A DNA stretch of 64,000 nucleotides from NCBI RefSeq assembly GCF_012396365.1, contig NZ_JAAXPG010000036.1, positions 1 through 64,000 of the forward strand. The letters run 5' to 3'. Both the position numbers and the translations under genes were made by a program. The stretch is from Nocardiopsis alborubida. Its GTDB lineage: Bacteria; Actinomycetota; Actinomycetes; Streptosporangiales; Streptosporangiaceae. Of the stretch, positions 1 through 8,689 are shown one piece after another. A model generated the notes under the pieces. The model saw nothing but the letters and a program-made list of their open reading frames with translations, ran no database searches and had not been told where the DNA came from. Position 1 is the stretch's first letter. Every line of letters starts with the position of its first letter.

Positions 1-1242
1 CTGCTGGTGTGTGCGGAGTTCGCGTTGGTACTTGGCCCGGTTGTGCGGGCCGCATAGTGGTTGCAGGTTCGCGACCTCGGTGCGTCCTCCCCGGGAGAAG
101 GAGGTGATGTGGTCGGCCTGGCACCAGATCACCGGCACCTCGCACCCGCCCGGGTGCGCACACGTGCTGTGCCCGTGGAAGGCGGCCGTGCGCTGTCGGG
201 CGGAGGCCAGGCGGCGACTGGGAGCCACATCCAGCACGTGTCCGGTGGGGGGTGCGGTGAGCATCCGCACCACCTCGGAGTCCCCAGCCAGTTCGTGTAC
301 CAGCCCGACGGGGATTACCCGGCCGTTCTCGTCCAGAGCGGGCCTTTCCTGGCCTTCGGTGTCCAGGTAGGTCTCCACGGGCACCAGGATGCGGATCTGC
401 GCCAACGGGGCGGGGGTGTGGGTGCATCCGGTGTGGGTGGTGGCAAAACGCAGCGCCGCGATGAGCGCGTCATGCTCACGCTGAGACCGGGACCGTTCCT
501 CGCCCTCTCCGGGTGGGGTGGTGAAGGTGTCGATGGCGGCGCGCACGATCAGCGCGTCTCCGGCCCCGCCCCAGGCCTGGAGTTGGTAGCTGCCCTGGAA
601 CGTGTCATGCACGACCAGGCCACGGGCGGCGTGGGCGGCCTCGTGGTCGCGGTCCAACCGGTGCGGGTCCAAACGGTAGGCGACCTGGCGGGCCACCGAC
701 TGGAGTTGGTTGACCGACAACGCGGGCCGCTCCGCCTTGGCCGCCACCAGAGCCGACTCAAACCCGCCCCGGTAGCCCTGCTCGTCGGGGAAATGGTCCT
801 CATCGCGGGTCTGGACGGCTTTGTCGGTGACCTTGGCAATCGCCACCGCCTCACCCAAGGCCAGAGTGCCCTCCCGTACCGCCTGGACGGTGGCGGGCAG
901 GGCCTCCTCGTGCACGTGCTGGGCCAGACGGGCCAAATCCTTGGCCTGACCAGTCGGCACCTTGCACTGGTGGGTGAGCCACTTGTCCAACGTGGCGTAG
1001 CCGCTGTAGCGGGCCACCTCACCGCGCGCGTACAGGCCAGCCATCCGGGCCAGCGCCTGGTAGCGAATCCTCTCCACCTGGTCCCACAGGGCGGCGACTT
1101 CCTCGGCGGCGGCCTCGTCCGCCCCCGGCGGCACTTCGGCATCCAACACCTGGTCGATGATCTCGCGCGCACCGGCCAGCGCGGCCACCGCCGGGGAACA
1201 AACCCCGGGGGCCGCGTCGGGCGCTGCAAGCATCATCTCCAT
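1..1242 (-). CDS. DUF222/HNH endonuclease-domain protein, C-terminus cut by window edge
   Basis: Reading the minus strand gives an open frame of 414 codons that runs off the left edge. The N-terminal two thirds is the helical DUF222 region (for example ARMAGLYARGEVARYSGYAT and SVARQVAYRLDPHR). The last visible part is an HNH nuclease core: CAHPGGCEV, then W-C-QADHI, then GG-TEVANLQPLC and HN-AKYQRE. DUF222-HNH genes are multicopy in actinobacteria (the M. tuberculosis 13E12 family) and are often tied to mobile DNA; their role is not settled. ATG codons lie at 1242, 1236 and 1233. A TATAAT box ends 7 bases before the ATG at 1242, which suggests a leaderless mRNA. The ATG at 1236 has an AAGAGG at good spacing, so the start is uncertain by two codons. 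Confidence 0.85.
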   Translation of the reverse strand, partial: MEMMLAAPDAAPGVCSPAVAALAGAREIIDQVLDAEVPPGADEAAAEEVAALWDQVERIRYQALARMAGLYARGEVARYSGYATLDKWLTHQCKVPTGQAKDLARLAQHVHEEALPATVQAVREGTLALGEAVAIAKVTDKAVQTRDEDHFPDEQGYRGGFESALVAAKAERPALSVNQLQSVARQVAYRLDPHRLDRDHEAAHAARGLVVHDTFQGSYQLQAWGGAGDALIVRAAIDTFTTPPGEGEERSRSQREHDALIAALRFATTHTGCTHTPAPLAQIRILVPVETYLDTEGQERPALDENGRVIPVGLVHELAGDSEVVRMLTAPPTGHVLDVAPSRRLASARQRTAAFHGHSTCAHPGGCEVPVIWCQADHITSFSRGGRTEVANLQPLCGPHNRAKYQRELRTHQQ

Positions 1243-1246
1243 ACCT

Positions 1247-1257
1247 CTTATTATAAG
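1247..1257 (-). promoter_or_regulatory. -10 element within a CTTAT-T-ATAAG palindrome
   Basis: On the minus strand the sequence reads TATAAT (1255 to 1250), a perfect -10 hexamer and rare in DNA this GC-rich. It lies inside the 11-bp palindrome CTTATTATAAG. The first ATG of the HNH gene follows 7 bases later, the spacing expected for a transcript starting at its own start codon. No good -35 is visible at 17 bp upstream (TGGCGC). Confidence 0.5.
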
Positions 1258-1992
1258 CCAACAGCAGCCATTGCGCCAGAATTCACAGCACCGAATTATC
1301 CGCCCTTCCGGATTTCCCCCCACGGGAGGCTTGTCCTTCATTGATAAGCCACAATTGGGACAAACCGAAAGGCGCCAGAAAGGGCGCGGGAGAAATGATC
1401 CCTCGCCGTGGGTGCCGCCGTCGCCCACCCCGACCACAGGGACCAAAGACGCCATCCGAGGCTGGAGGACCCGCCTGCCGTTGGCGCCACCGTCGCCCAC
1501 CCCGAACATCCCCGAACCCCGGGCGTTGGTCGCCCTCAGCCAGTCGCTCCCGCCTTTGGTGCCGCTTTTCGTCGGAGCCCCTCGCCCCCACCGGACGACT
1601 ACCGTTTCTTGAAACCCTCGCCCTTTCGCGGCAGCGGGTGCGCTTTCGTTGCCGCCAACAACCCCCGTCAAGAGCAGCGTAGGGGAGAGACCTGATGGCG
1701 GCCCCTCCCTGCCCCTCAATCCATTACTCCCTTTGGGGGCGGGTGTTTGAGGGCACACCAAAAGGCACAGGGGTGGGACCCCCCCTATTTCCAGGAAACC
1801 ATCCCCGCCCCACCCCGGTACACCCCCAACCACCACCTGTGGAAAACGTGGTCGCCCGCGGGAAACAACGCCCGCGACCCCCTAACACCGCTACCCCCTA
1901 ACACCTCAACTCCGTAACACCTCAACCCCGTAACACCTCAACCCCGCACCCCCTACGACCACTGACTCAGAACACATCCGCCCACCAACGGT
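1258..1992. other. Non-coding 735-bp stretch with direct repeats
   Basis: No frame here has convincing actinobacterial codon use or a recognisable protein. Base composition is more mixed than in the flanking genes, with C-rich tracts. The 14-mer GTCGCCCACCCCGA appears twice (near 1421 and 1493), and a 16-bp tandem repeat lies at 1883-1946. The stretch may be remains of DNA that came in with the HNH gene, but nothing here proves that. Confidence 0.5.
1883..1946. repeat. 16-bp tandem repeat, 4 units
   Basis: Units begin at 1883, 1899, 1915 and 1931. The last two are identical (TAACACCTCAACCCCG), the second differs by one base, and the first is degenerate. The array lies about 45 bp beyond the stop codon of the MFS gene on the minus strand. 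It does not form a hairpin and is not translated. Confidence 0.85.
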
Positions 1993-3402
1993 CTACAGGT
2001 TGCGCGGCACCTCGTTGCCCACCGCGAGGATGCCCTCGCGCATGCGCGTGCGCCACAGCAGCAGGCCGCCGATGACGAAGAACACGATCAGCGACAGGAT
2101 CGCCATCCGGTAGCCGCCGGTGAGCGAGACGGCCACGGTCACGGTCAGCGACCCCAGGAAGCTCGACCCCTTGTCCGAGATCTGGTACAGGCTGAAGTAC
2201 TCCGCCTCGCGTCCCCGGGGGATGAGCTGGGAGTACAGCGACCTGGCCAGCGACTGGGTGCCGCCCAGCACCAGGCCGATGCCCACACCCATGGCCACGA
2301 ACAGCGGCACGTTCCCGACCGGGAGGAAGTAGGCCGCCGCCACGAGTGAGCTCCACACCGCGAGCGTGGCCAGCACGGTGTTCTTCGTCCCCAGGACCCG
2401 AGCGACCCGACCGGTCAGGAGGGCTCCCCCGAAGGCCACGAACTGGATGATGAGGATGGTGACGATCAGAACGTTCTGGTCCAGCCCCAGGTCCTGGGTG
2501 GCGAAAGGCGCCGCGTAGCGGATGGCCGCCTGCACGCCGTCGTTGAACAGGATGAACGCCAAAAGGAAAAGGATCGTGTTCGGGTACCTGCGCATGTCCT
2601 TGAGCGTGTGCCCGAACTGGCGCAGCGACCGCCCCACCTTCGGACGGCCCCCGCCGCGCGCGGCCAGGGCGCCGTAGCGGTTGCGCAGCGGCCGGAGCGC
2701 CAGGACGGTGAACCCCGCCCACCACAGGCCGCAGGAGGCGAAGGCGATGCGCGCGGCGTCGTCCGTGCCCAGGCCCAGGGACGGCGCGCCGACCACCAGG
2801 CCCAGGTGGACGGCCAGCAGCAGGGCCCCGCCCAGGTAGCCGACGCCCCAGCCGGTGACCGACACCCGGTCGCGTTCGTCGGCCGTGGCCACCTCGGGCA
2901 GGAACGCGTTGTAGACCACGCCCGCCAGCCCGTACAGCAGGTTGGCCAGTACGAACAGCACCGAGGCCACCAGGTAGCCGTCGGTGGCGAAGTACAGCCC
3001 CACCGTGCACGCCGACCCGATGACGGCCAGCCAGAGCAGCCACCGCTTCTTGTGCCGGGAGTGGTCGGCCATCGACCCCACGACCGGCAGGCACAGGATC
3101 TGGAGCAGGATCGCCACCGTGGTCAGTGCCGGATAGAGCGCGTTGGGGTGCAGCGAGAGGAAGTCCAGCCCCAGCGGGCTGATGGACAGCGCGGGGTCCA
3201 GGCAGGACGCGGCGTCCGGGGCGCCGGCCGACACGCACGCCAGGTTGCTCAGGTACGGGCCGATGAGCACGGTGACCACCGAGGTGGTGAACACCGAGTT
3301 GGCCCAGTCGTAGAGGTACCAGCCGCGCTGCTCGCGCCTGCGCTGCCCGGGGTCGGCCGAGGGGGCGCCGGCGGCGTCCGCCTCCGGAGGTGTGGTGGCC
3401 AT
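1993..3402 (-). CDS. UMF1/Atg22-type MFS transporter
   Basis: The protein has 469 residues and about 12 membrane spans. The N-terminus carries the family signature WYLYDWANS (residues 28-36), followed by VFTTSVVTVLIGPYLSN. This motif marks the UMF1/Atg22-like branch of the major facilitator superfamily; yeast Atg22 exports vacuolar amino acids, while bacterial substrates are mostly unknown. The SMADHSRHKKRW loop is the MFS motif A. The gene starts 5 bases after the stop of the upstream glycerophosphodiesterase, so the two are almost certainly co-transcribed and the substrate may be linked to glycerophosphodiester breakdown. That link is inference. Confidence 0.88.
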   Translation of the reverse strand: MATTPPEADAAGAPSADPGQRRREQRGWYLYDWANSVFTTSVVTVLIGPYLSNLACVSAGAPDAASCLDPALSISPLGLDFLSLHPNALYPALTTVAILLQILCLPVVGSMADHSRHKKRWLLWLAVIGSACTVGLYFATDGYLVASVLFVLANLLYGLAGVVYNAFLPEVATADERDRVSVTGWGVGYLGGALLLAVHLGLVVGAPSLGLGTDDAARIAFASCGLWWAGFTVLALRPLRNRYGALAARGGGRPKVGRSLRQFGHTLKDMRRYPNTILFLLAFILFNDGVQAAIRYAAPFATQDLGLDQNVLIVTILIIQFVAFGGALLTGRVARVLGTKNTVLATLAVWSSLVAAAYFLPVGNVPLFVAMGVGIGLVLGGTQSLARSLYSQLIPRGREAEYFSLYQISDKGSSFLGSLTVTVAVSLTGGYRMAILSLIVFFVIGGLLLWRTRMREGILAVGNEVPRNL

Positions 3403-3407
3403 GGGGG

Positions 3408-4232
3408 CTATCCGTTCCGTCGGGGGATGTCGGTGGAGGAGGCGCGGCCAGGCCACTGGCCCCGCCGTACGAGGAGTTCCCTGAGGGCACTCGTGTTGTC
3501 GGTGACGATGCCGTCCACCCCCGCGTCGAGCAGGCGCTCCATCGTTCCGGGCTCGTTGATGGTCCACACGTGCACCTGCATGCCCATGCGGTGCGCGGTG
3601 GCGATCAGGTCCCGGCTGAGCAGGGGGAAGGTGCCGTGGCGCAACGGGATCTGCGCGCACACCGGAACCCGGCTGGCCAGGGAGCGCAGCAGCGGCGACA
3701 CGCAGGAGCACCGCAGCCGGACCACGTCCAGCGGGCCGCAGGAGGTGGCGACGGGCCGGTCGAACAGCCGCCGCGCCCGGTCCAGGCGGCGCTGGTCGAA
3801 GGAGCCCACGCACACCCGGTCCCACGCGTTGGTGCGGCGCAGCGCCTCGCGCAGCGGCAGGACGGCGGCGTCGGCCTTGACGTCGATGTTGAACCGCGCC
3901 TCGGGCCAGGTCCCCAGCAGGTCCTCCAGCACCGGGACCGGCTCGCGTCCGGCCACCCGGGCGCGGGCCACCTCTCGGTGGGGCAGGTCGCCGATCGCGC
4001 CGCTCATGTCGGTGGCGCGGTCCAGGGTGGGGTCGTGGAAGGCCATGAGGACGCCGTCGCTGGTGGCGTGCACGTCCGTCTCCAGGTACGTGTAGCCGAG
4101 GTCGACGGCGTACTGGAAGGCCGCGGCCGTGTTCTCCAGTTCGGTGCGGCGCACGCCCTGGTCGTCGAGGAGCCACCCGCCGCGGTGGGCGAGGGCCACG
4201 GGTACGGGGGAGGAGAGGTAGGCGGAAGTCAC
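3408..4232 (-). CDS. Glycerophosphodiester phosphodiesterase
   Basis: The 274-residue protein shows the GDPD TIM-barrel signature in order: AHRGG (15-19), ENT (33-35), LETDVHATSDG (50-60) and HDPTLDR (66-72). The conserved His16, Glu51, Asp53 and His66 for metal binding and catalysis are all present. Family members cleave glycerophosphodiesters to glycerol-3-phosphate and an alcohol. There is no signal peptide, so the enzyme is probably cytoplasmic. The GTG at 4232 fits the family N-terminus best; an ATG two bases earlier is in the wrong frame. It is the first gene of a two-gene operon with the UMF1 transporter. Confidence 0.92.
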   Translation of the reverse strand: MTSAYLSSPVPVALAHRGGWLLDDQGVRRTELENTAAAFQYAVDLGYTYLETDVHATSDGVLMAFHDPTLDRATDMSGAIGDLPHREVARARVAGREPVPVLEDLLGTWPEARFNIDVKADAAVLPLREALRRTNAWDRVCVGSFDQRRLDRARRLFDRPVATSCGPLDVVRLRCSCVSPLLRSLASRVPVCAQIPLRHGTFPLLSRDLIATAHRMGMQVHVWTINEPGTMERLLDAGVDGIVTDNTSALRELLVRRGQWPGRASSTDIPRRNG

Positions 4233-4385
4233 GCATGCAGTATGCCGGTTTCGGGCCGCTGTGCGCCCTGTGCCGGGGACCGCGAGAAAATCCCGAAACC
4301 TGGAATGCCAGCTGGCACGGGCAAGGTGTCGGCGCCTCTGTGCAGGGCGAAGGCGGAACGTCATCCTCCCGGAAGGGACCTGTTC

Positions 4386-4892
4386 ATGTCGTACACCCCT
4401 CACCGCCACCCCTGTCCCCGGCCCATGTGCGCCCACGGCGAGCCCGCGTACCACCGCCCGGTCCGCACCCCCTCCCGCACGCCCCTGCCCCCGCGCCACG
4501 CGCCCGTGCGCCGGTGCGGGTCCCCGCTCCTGGCGGGCCACCGCACGCCCGGCCCCGTGCACCTGCTGGCCCAGCGCATGGCGGAGGTCCTGGTCGGCCG
4601 CCGCGCACCCGAGGCGCTGCGCGACCAGGTGACCGTCCCGGTCCGCGAGGAGCTGCGCCGTCTGCGGGGCACGGTCTCCTGCGAGCTGGCGCCGCGGCTG
4701 ACGCAGGTCTACCACCAGCCCGTGGACGCCGACGGGGTGGAGGCCAACGCCGTGATCCGCTGCGACCGCCGCTCCCGGGTGTTCGCCTTCCGCGCCCGGC
4801 GCGAGGAGGACGGCCGGTGGGTGTGCACCCGCTTGGAGACCGACGGCGCCGTGCGCCGCCGGGGCGGGATGCCGGTCGAACCGACCGGGTGA
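4386..4892 (+). CDS. Rv3235-family protein
   Basis: The 168-residue protein has a basic, proline-rich N-terminus (about 1-60) and a folded C-terminal part. That part contains LLAQRMAEVLVGRRAPEALR and, near the end, RVFAFRARREEDGRWVCTRLE. This pattern matches the Rv3235/DUF6459 family, small actinobacterial proteins usually encoded near secA and hpf; their function is not established. Neither gene is adjacent here. The ATG at 4386 follows GGAAGGG with good spacing. A strong hairpin follows 11 bases after the stop. Confidence 0.75.
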   Translation: MSYTPHRHPCPRPMCAHGEPAYHRPVRTPSRTPLPPRHAPVRRCGSPLLAGHRTPGPVHLLAQRMAEVLVGRRAPEALRDQVTVPVREELRRLRGTVSCELAPRLTQVYHQPVDADGVEANAVIRCDRRSRVFAFRARREEDGRWVCTRLETDGAVRRRGGMPVEPTG

Positions 4893-4903
4893 GACCCGCC
4901 GCG

Positions 4904-4953
4904 CGCCGGGGCCGCGGGCGGGCGGGTGTTCCCGTTCGCCCGCGGCCCCGGCG
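4904..4953 (+). terminator. 17-bp perfect hairpin after the Rv3235-family gene
   Basis: Arms 4904-4920 and 4937-4953 are perfectly complementary (17 bp, G/C only) around a 16-base loop, 11 bases past the stop. There is no T-run, which is common for terminators of high-GC actinobacteria. Confidence 0.7.
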
Positions 4954-5181
4954 GGCACGGGCTCCACCGGACGAAAAGCACCTGGATTTCCGCCGAGAAG
5001 CCTGGATAAGGTCCCTCTGGGGTGTTCTCCGGACCGGAGCGCTGACCCCCGTCTTCGAACGGCGGCGCCCGACGCGGCCCGACCGTTCCCGGCACGCGGT
5101 GGCCCCGAACGACGGTCCCACCGCCAAGCGAAAAGGAGGGGGCGGTCACGGCGCTCCCCGCGCCGGGACGGCCATCCGTGT

Positions 5182-7080
5182 ATGAAACCTGCTGACATCG
5201 CCCACCTGCACAGCATCGGCGCGCCGACCCTGTCCCCCGACGGCCGCCGCGCCGTCTTCGCCGTGACCCGGCCGGACCTGGAGGAGGACGCCTACCTGGG
5301 CTCCCTGTGGTCCGTGCCCACCGACGGCTCCGCGCCGCCCTCCCGGCTCACCCGGGGCACCAGGGACAACGACCCGGTGTTCTCCCCGGACGGGCGGTGG
5401 ATCGCCTTCCTGCGCCCCGACGAGGACAAGCGCCCCCAGATCCACGTCCTGCCCGCCGACGGCGGCGAGCCCTGGAAGATCACCTCCCACCCGCTGGGCG
5501 CGGGCGCTCCGCGCTGGAGCCCCGACTCCACCCGGATCGCCTACACCGCGCGTGTCCCCGACCCCCACCGCTACGTGGACCGCGAACCGGGCAAGGAGCC
5601 GCCCCGGCGCATCACGCAGCTCAAGTACCGGCTGGACGACCTCGGTTTCAGCAACGACCGGCGCGCGCACGTGTTCGTCTCCGCGCCCCTCGACCCCTCG
5701 GGCGAGGCGGGGGAGCCGGTCCGGGTGACCCGGGGCGACTTCGACCACCGGCACGTGTCCTGGAGACCGGACGGCACCGAACTGGTCTTCGCCGCCGCAC
5801 GCCACGCCACCCGCGACACCGACCTGGTGGAGGACCTGTGGGCGTGCGCGCCGGAGGAGGGCGCCGAGCCGCGCCGGGTCACCGCCGGGAACCTGGACGC
5901 CGCGCGGAGCGACTTCTCCGAGGACGGCGCCACCGTCTACTTCCTCGGTGACGAGCTCGGCCCCGGTCTCGACGACTTCGTGGGCCAGACCAGCGCCCTG
6001 TGGTCGGTGCCCGCCGACGCCTCGGCGGCGCCCGTCCGGCTGACCCCCGCCCAGAACCCGCGGATGGCCGGGGGCCCCAGGGTCACCGGGCGCGGCCTGC
6101 TCGGCCTGGCGGAGAACAGGGGCGCGGTGGACCTGGTCCTGGTGCCCTTCACCGGCGGCGAGCCCGAGACCGTCGTCGGCGGACCGGTGCAGGTCCAGTC
6201 CTTCGACAGCGCGGGCGGCGTCACCGTCGCGGTGGTCGCCGACGGCCGCAGCAGCGGTGAGCTGGTCCTGGTCGCCGACGGGGGCACCCGGGCGCTCACG
6301 GGGTTCGCCGGTGCGCTGGACCCCCTGCCGATGACGGAGCTGACGGCCCGTACCGCCGACGGCTACCCCGTGCACGGGTGGGTCACCGTGCCCGAGGGGG
6401 AGGGTCCGCATCCGGTGGTGTTGATGATCCACGGCGGTCCCTTCGCCCAGTACGGCCACCAGCTCTTCGACGAGACGCAGGTCTACGCGGCGGCCGGGTA
6501 CGCCGTGGTGATGTGCAACCCGCGCGGCTCCTCGGGCTACGGGCACGAGCACGGCCGGGCCGTCATCGGCTCGGTGGGCGCGACCACCGCCACCGACGTG
6601 CTGGCCTTCCTGGACGCCGCGCTGGAGGACGAGCGGCTGGACTCCTCGCGGGTGGGCGTCATGGGCGGCTCGCACGGCGGTTTCATGACCACCTGGATCG
6701 CCGCCCACCACGGCGAGCGGTTCCGGGCGGCGATCAGCGAGCGCGCGGTCAACGCCATCGAGAGCTTCCACGGCTCCTCCGACATCGGCTCGTTCTTCCC
6801 CGGGCCGCTGTACGGGCCGCCGCAGGCCTGGGCCAAGGAGAGCCCGCTCACCTACGCCGACCGGATCGACGTCCCGTTCCTGATCATCCACTCCGAGGAG
6901 GACTGGCGCTGCCCGGTGGAGCAGGCACAGCGTCTGTTCGTGGCGTTGAAGCTGCGCGGCCAGGAGGCGGAGATGCTGCTCTTCCCCGCTGAGGGGCACG
7001 AGCTGTCGCGCTCGGGGCTGCCCAGCCACCGCGTCGCCCGCTTCGAGGCGGTCCTGGACTGGTGGCAGCGCCACCTGTGA
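5182..7080 (+). CDS. S9 family (prolyl oligopeptidase-like) peptidase
   Basis: This 632-residue serine peptidase has an N-terminal beta-propeller (about 1-370) built from WD40-like/TolB-type repeats such as PVFSPDGRWIAFLRP and PRWSPDSTRIAYTA. The C-terminal alpha/beta-hydrolase domain (about 375-632) carries a visible triad: Ser497 in GGSHGG, Asp574 in SEEDWRCP and His606 in EGHEL. The organisation matches acylaminoacyl-peptidase/dipeptidyl-peptidase relatives (S9C). No signal peptide is seen, so a cytoplasmic role in clearing short peptides is likely. It appears to be a single-gene unit, with a GC-rich hairpin right after the stop. Confidence 0.93.
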   Translation: MKPADIAHLHSIGAPTLSPDGRRAVFAVTRPDLEEDAYLGSLWSVPTDGSAPPSRLTRGTRDNDPVFSPDGRWIAFLRPDEDKRPQIHVLPADGGEPWKITSHPLGAGAPRWSPDSTRIAYTARVPDPHRYVDREPGKEPPRRITQLKYRLDDLGFSNDRRAHVFVSAPLDPSGEAGEPVRVTRGDFDHRHVSWRPDGTELVFAAARHATRDTDLVEDLWACAPEEGAEPRRVTAGNLDAARSDFSEDGATVYFLGDELGPGLDDFVGQTSALWSVPADASAAPVRLTPAQNPRMAGGPRVTGRGLLGLAENRGAVDLVLVPFTGGEPETVVGGPVQVQSFDSAGGVTVAVVADGRSSGELVLVADGGTRALTGFAGALDPLPMTELTARTADGYPVHGWVTVPEGEGPHPVVLMIHGGPFAQYGHQLFDETQVYAAAGYAVVMCNPRGSSGYGHEHGRAVIGSVGATTATDVLAFLDAALEDERLDSSRVGVMGGSHGGFMTTWIAAHHGERFRAAISERAVNAIESFHGSSDIGSFFPGPLYGPPQAWAKESPLTYADRIDVPFLIIHSEEDWRCPVEQAQRLFVALKLRGQEAEMLLFPAEGHELSRSGLPSHRVARFEAVLDWWQRHL

Positions 7081-7088
7081 CGTGTGCC

Positions 7089-7111
7089 GGGGCGGGGGTC
7101 GCCCCCGCCCC
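7089..7111 (+). terminator. GC-rich hairpin after the S9 peptidase
   Basis: GGGGCGGGGG (7089-7098) pairs with CCCCCGCCCC (7102-7111) across a 3-base loop, 8 bases past the stop. No T-run follows. Confidence 0.65.
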
Positions 7112-7562
7112 CCTTCCGGTGGTTCGCGTGATACACGCCACTTTTTTGGCGGACATTGCTCTGTTTTGAGGTGGCTCCGAGGGGGAGAACTAAGACCCGC
7201 CATGGCCGCTCGGGCGGGCTTTCCGGGTCTCTTGTTATGGAACCGCTGGTCAGAGGGTTGCCCAAGAGAAGGTAACGAAAGGGTCGCGACCGGTCCTGGT
7301 GGTGGATTAGTGTTCCCTCAGGCCGGAACGCCCCCGTTAGTCACCACCAGGGTGACGGTGTCCGGTTTCCGTTGCACTCTCGCTCACGAGCAGTCCTTTC
7401 CCAGGAGCAGAGGCCACCGCAGAACGCCGGCACACCTCCCTCGGCCCCTTTGAGCGCCGCCCGCCGGGATCCCCCTCACCGCATCCCACGCGCCCTTGCC
7501 ACGGCGCGTCCTCGGGATGCCCTGCGCTGGTAGACGGGTGTGGGAGAAAGGCAGTCGGTCCC
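7112..7562 (+). promoter_or_regulatory. Long structured leader upstream of the NlpC/P60 gene
   Basis: About 450 bp without a plausible gene. It holds potential RNA structure. CCTGGTGGTG (7295-7304) pairs perfectly with CACCACCAGG (7342-7351) and encloses a smaller GTTCC/GGAAC stem (7312-7316, 7325-7329). Further upstream AGACCCG and CGGGTCT can pair across about 7193-7230. Genes for NlpC/P60 and Rpf cell-wall hydrolases in actinobacteria often have long regulatory leaders (ydaO/c-di-AMP class). I could not match the conserved ydaO core here, so the class is unassigned. Confidence 0.4.
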
Positions 7563-8567
7563 TTGACTCGCAACCCCGAGCCCGGAAGGCGCAGCAGGCG
7601 CCGTGTCGCGACGGTCGGCTGCGCCACCCTGGGCGCCGTCGTCCTGTCCTCGGGCGTCGCCTTCGCCGAGCCCACCCCTGAGGAGGCCCGCGAACGCTAC
7701 GAGCGGCTCCAGGAGGAGCTCTCGACCCTGAACGAGGCCTACAACCAGGCCGAGGAGGACCACGCGGCCGCCGAGGCCGAACTCGAAGAGGTCGAGGAGC
7801 AGCTCGCCAGGGCCCAGGAGGAACTGGAGGCCATGTCCGACACGGTCGCCGGGATCGCCCAGACCGCCTACACCGGGTCCACGCACAGCCTCTTCACGGT
7901 CCTGTTCGGCGGCGACCCGGACGCGTCGCTGCAGAACATCGCCGACCTGAACTTCCTGTCCACGGGACAGGACGCCGTCCTGGACGACTACGTCGCCCAG
8001 GTGGAGCGCGCCGAGGACCTGCGCGACCAGGCCGCCGAGTCGGAGGAGGACGCCTCCACCGCGCTCTCCGAGGCCGAGACGGCCCAGGAGGAGGGCGAGA
8101 CCGCCCTGGACGAGCAGTCCGAGGTCCTGGAGAGCCTGGGCGGGCAGGACCCGACCGCCTCCGAGGCCTCCACGGGCGGCGGTGGCGAGGCCGTCGCGGC
8201 CTCCGGCGACGTCCAGGCCGTCCTGGACTTCGCCCGCGCCCAGATCGGCAAGCCCTACGTCTGGGGCGGTACCGGCCCCGACGGCTACGACTGCTCGGGC
8301 CTGGTCCAGGCCGCGTGGGCCCAGGCGGGGGTCAACCTGCCCCGTACGACCTACGACCAGGTCAACGCCGGCACCCGGGTCTCGCGCGACGAGGTCCAGC
8401 CCGGGGACCTGCTGTTCTTCTACAGCGAGTCCTCGCCCAGCCACGTGGGGATCTACTCCGGCAACGGCAACATGGTCCACGGCTCCAACCCGTCCAAGCC
8501 GCTGGAGGAGGTCTCCCTGGCCGCCTACTGGGACAGCGTCTTCACCGTCGCGGTCCGCGTCGGCTAG
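7563..8567 (+). CDS. Secreted NlpC/P60 (C40) peptidoglycan hydrolase with coiled coil
   Basis: The 334-residue precursor has a twin-arginine-like basic stretch and hydrophobic segment ending AFAEP (about 1-38), consistent with export. Residues about 40-150 are a Glu/Ala-rich coiled coil (RLQEELSTLNEAYNQAEEDH), a linker follows, and a C-terminal NlpC/P60 domain starts near 220. The catalytic Cys244 lies in DGYDCSGLVQ, with the active-site His in SHVGIYSGNG. Relatives (RipA, SwlA types) cut the stem peptide of peptidoglycan and the coiled coil usually holds the enzyme back. The TTG at 7563 is the only in-frame start near the GGAGAAAGG upstream. Confidence 0.92.
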   Translation: MTRNPEPGRRSRRRVATVGCATLGAVVLSSGVAFAEPTPEEARERYERLQEELSTLNEAYNQAEEDHAAAEAELEEVEEQLARAQEELEAMSDTVAGIAQTAYTGSTHSLFTVLFGGDPDASLQNIADLNFLSTGQDAVLDDYVAQVERAEDLRDQAAESEEDASTALSEAETAQEEGETALDEQSEVLESLGGQDPTASEASTGGGGEAVAASGDVQAVLDFARAQIGKPYVWGGTGPDGYDCSGLVQAAWAQAGVNLPRTTYDQVNAGTRVSRDEVQPGDLLFFYSESSPSHVGIYSGNGNMVHGSNPSKPLEEVSLAAYWDSVFTVAVRVG

Positions 8568-8598
8568 TGGAGCGACCGGAACCGTTACCGGCGAGGCC

Positions 8599-8689
8599 TG
8601 AGGGTTCTGACCTGCGATGATCTTGTACTTGTAGCCGATGTCGGTGGTCGAGGCCCGCTATGGGTGCAAGGCCACGGCGGAGGGGGAGG
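8599..8689 (+). repeat. 91-bp palindromic dispersed element, copy A
   Basis: Copy A of a repeat found four times in this window. It begins TGAGGGTTCTGACCTGCGAT and ends GGCGGAGGGGGAGG. The left arm TGATCTTGTACTTGTAGC (from 8618) faces an inverted arm that ends GCAAGGCCA (to 8674). It starts 31 bases after the stop of the NlpC/P60 gene. Aligns without gaps to copies B, C and D. Confidence 0.88.

Noticed and set aside
7253..7285. MtrA-type direct repeat (GGTTGCC and GGTAACG)
   Set aside because: Spacing is 15 bases start to start and not the roughly 11 expected, and the two heptamers differ.
7112..7562. ydaO/c-di-AMP riboswitch
   Set aside because: The conserved core blocks of that class could not be found by eye; only general stems are present.
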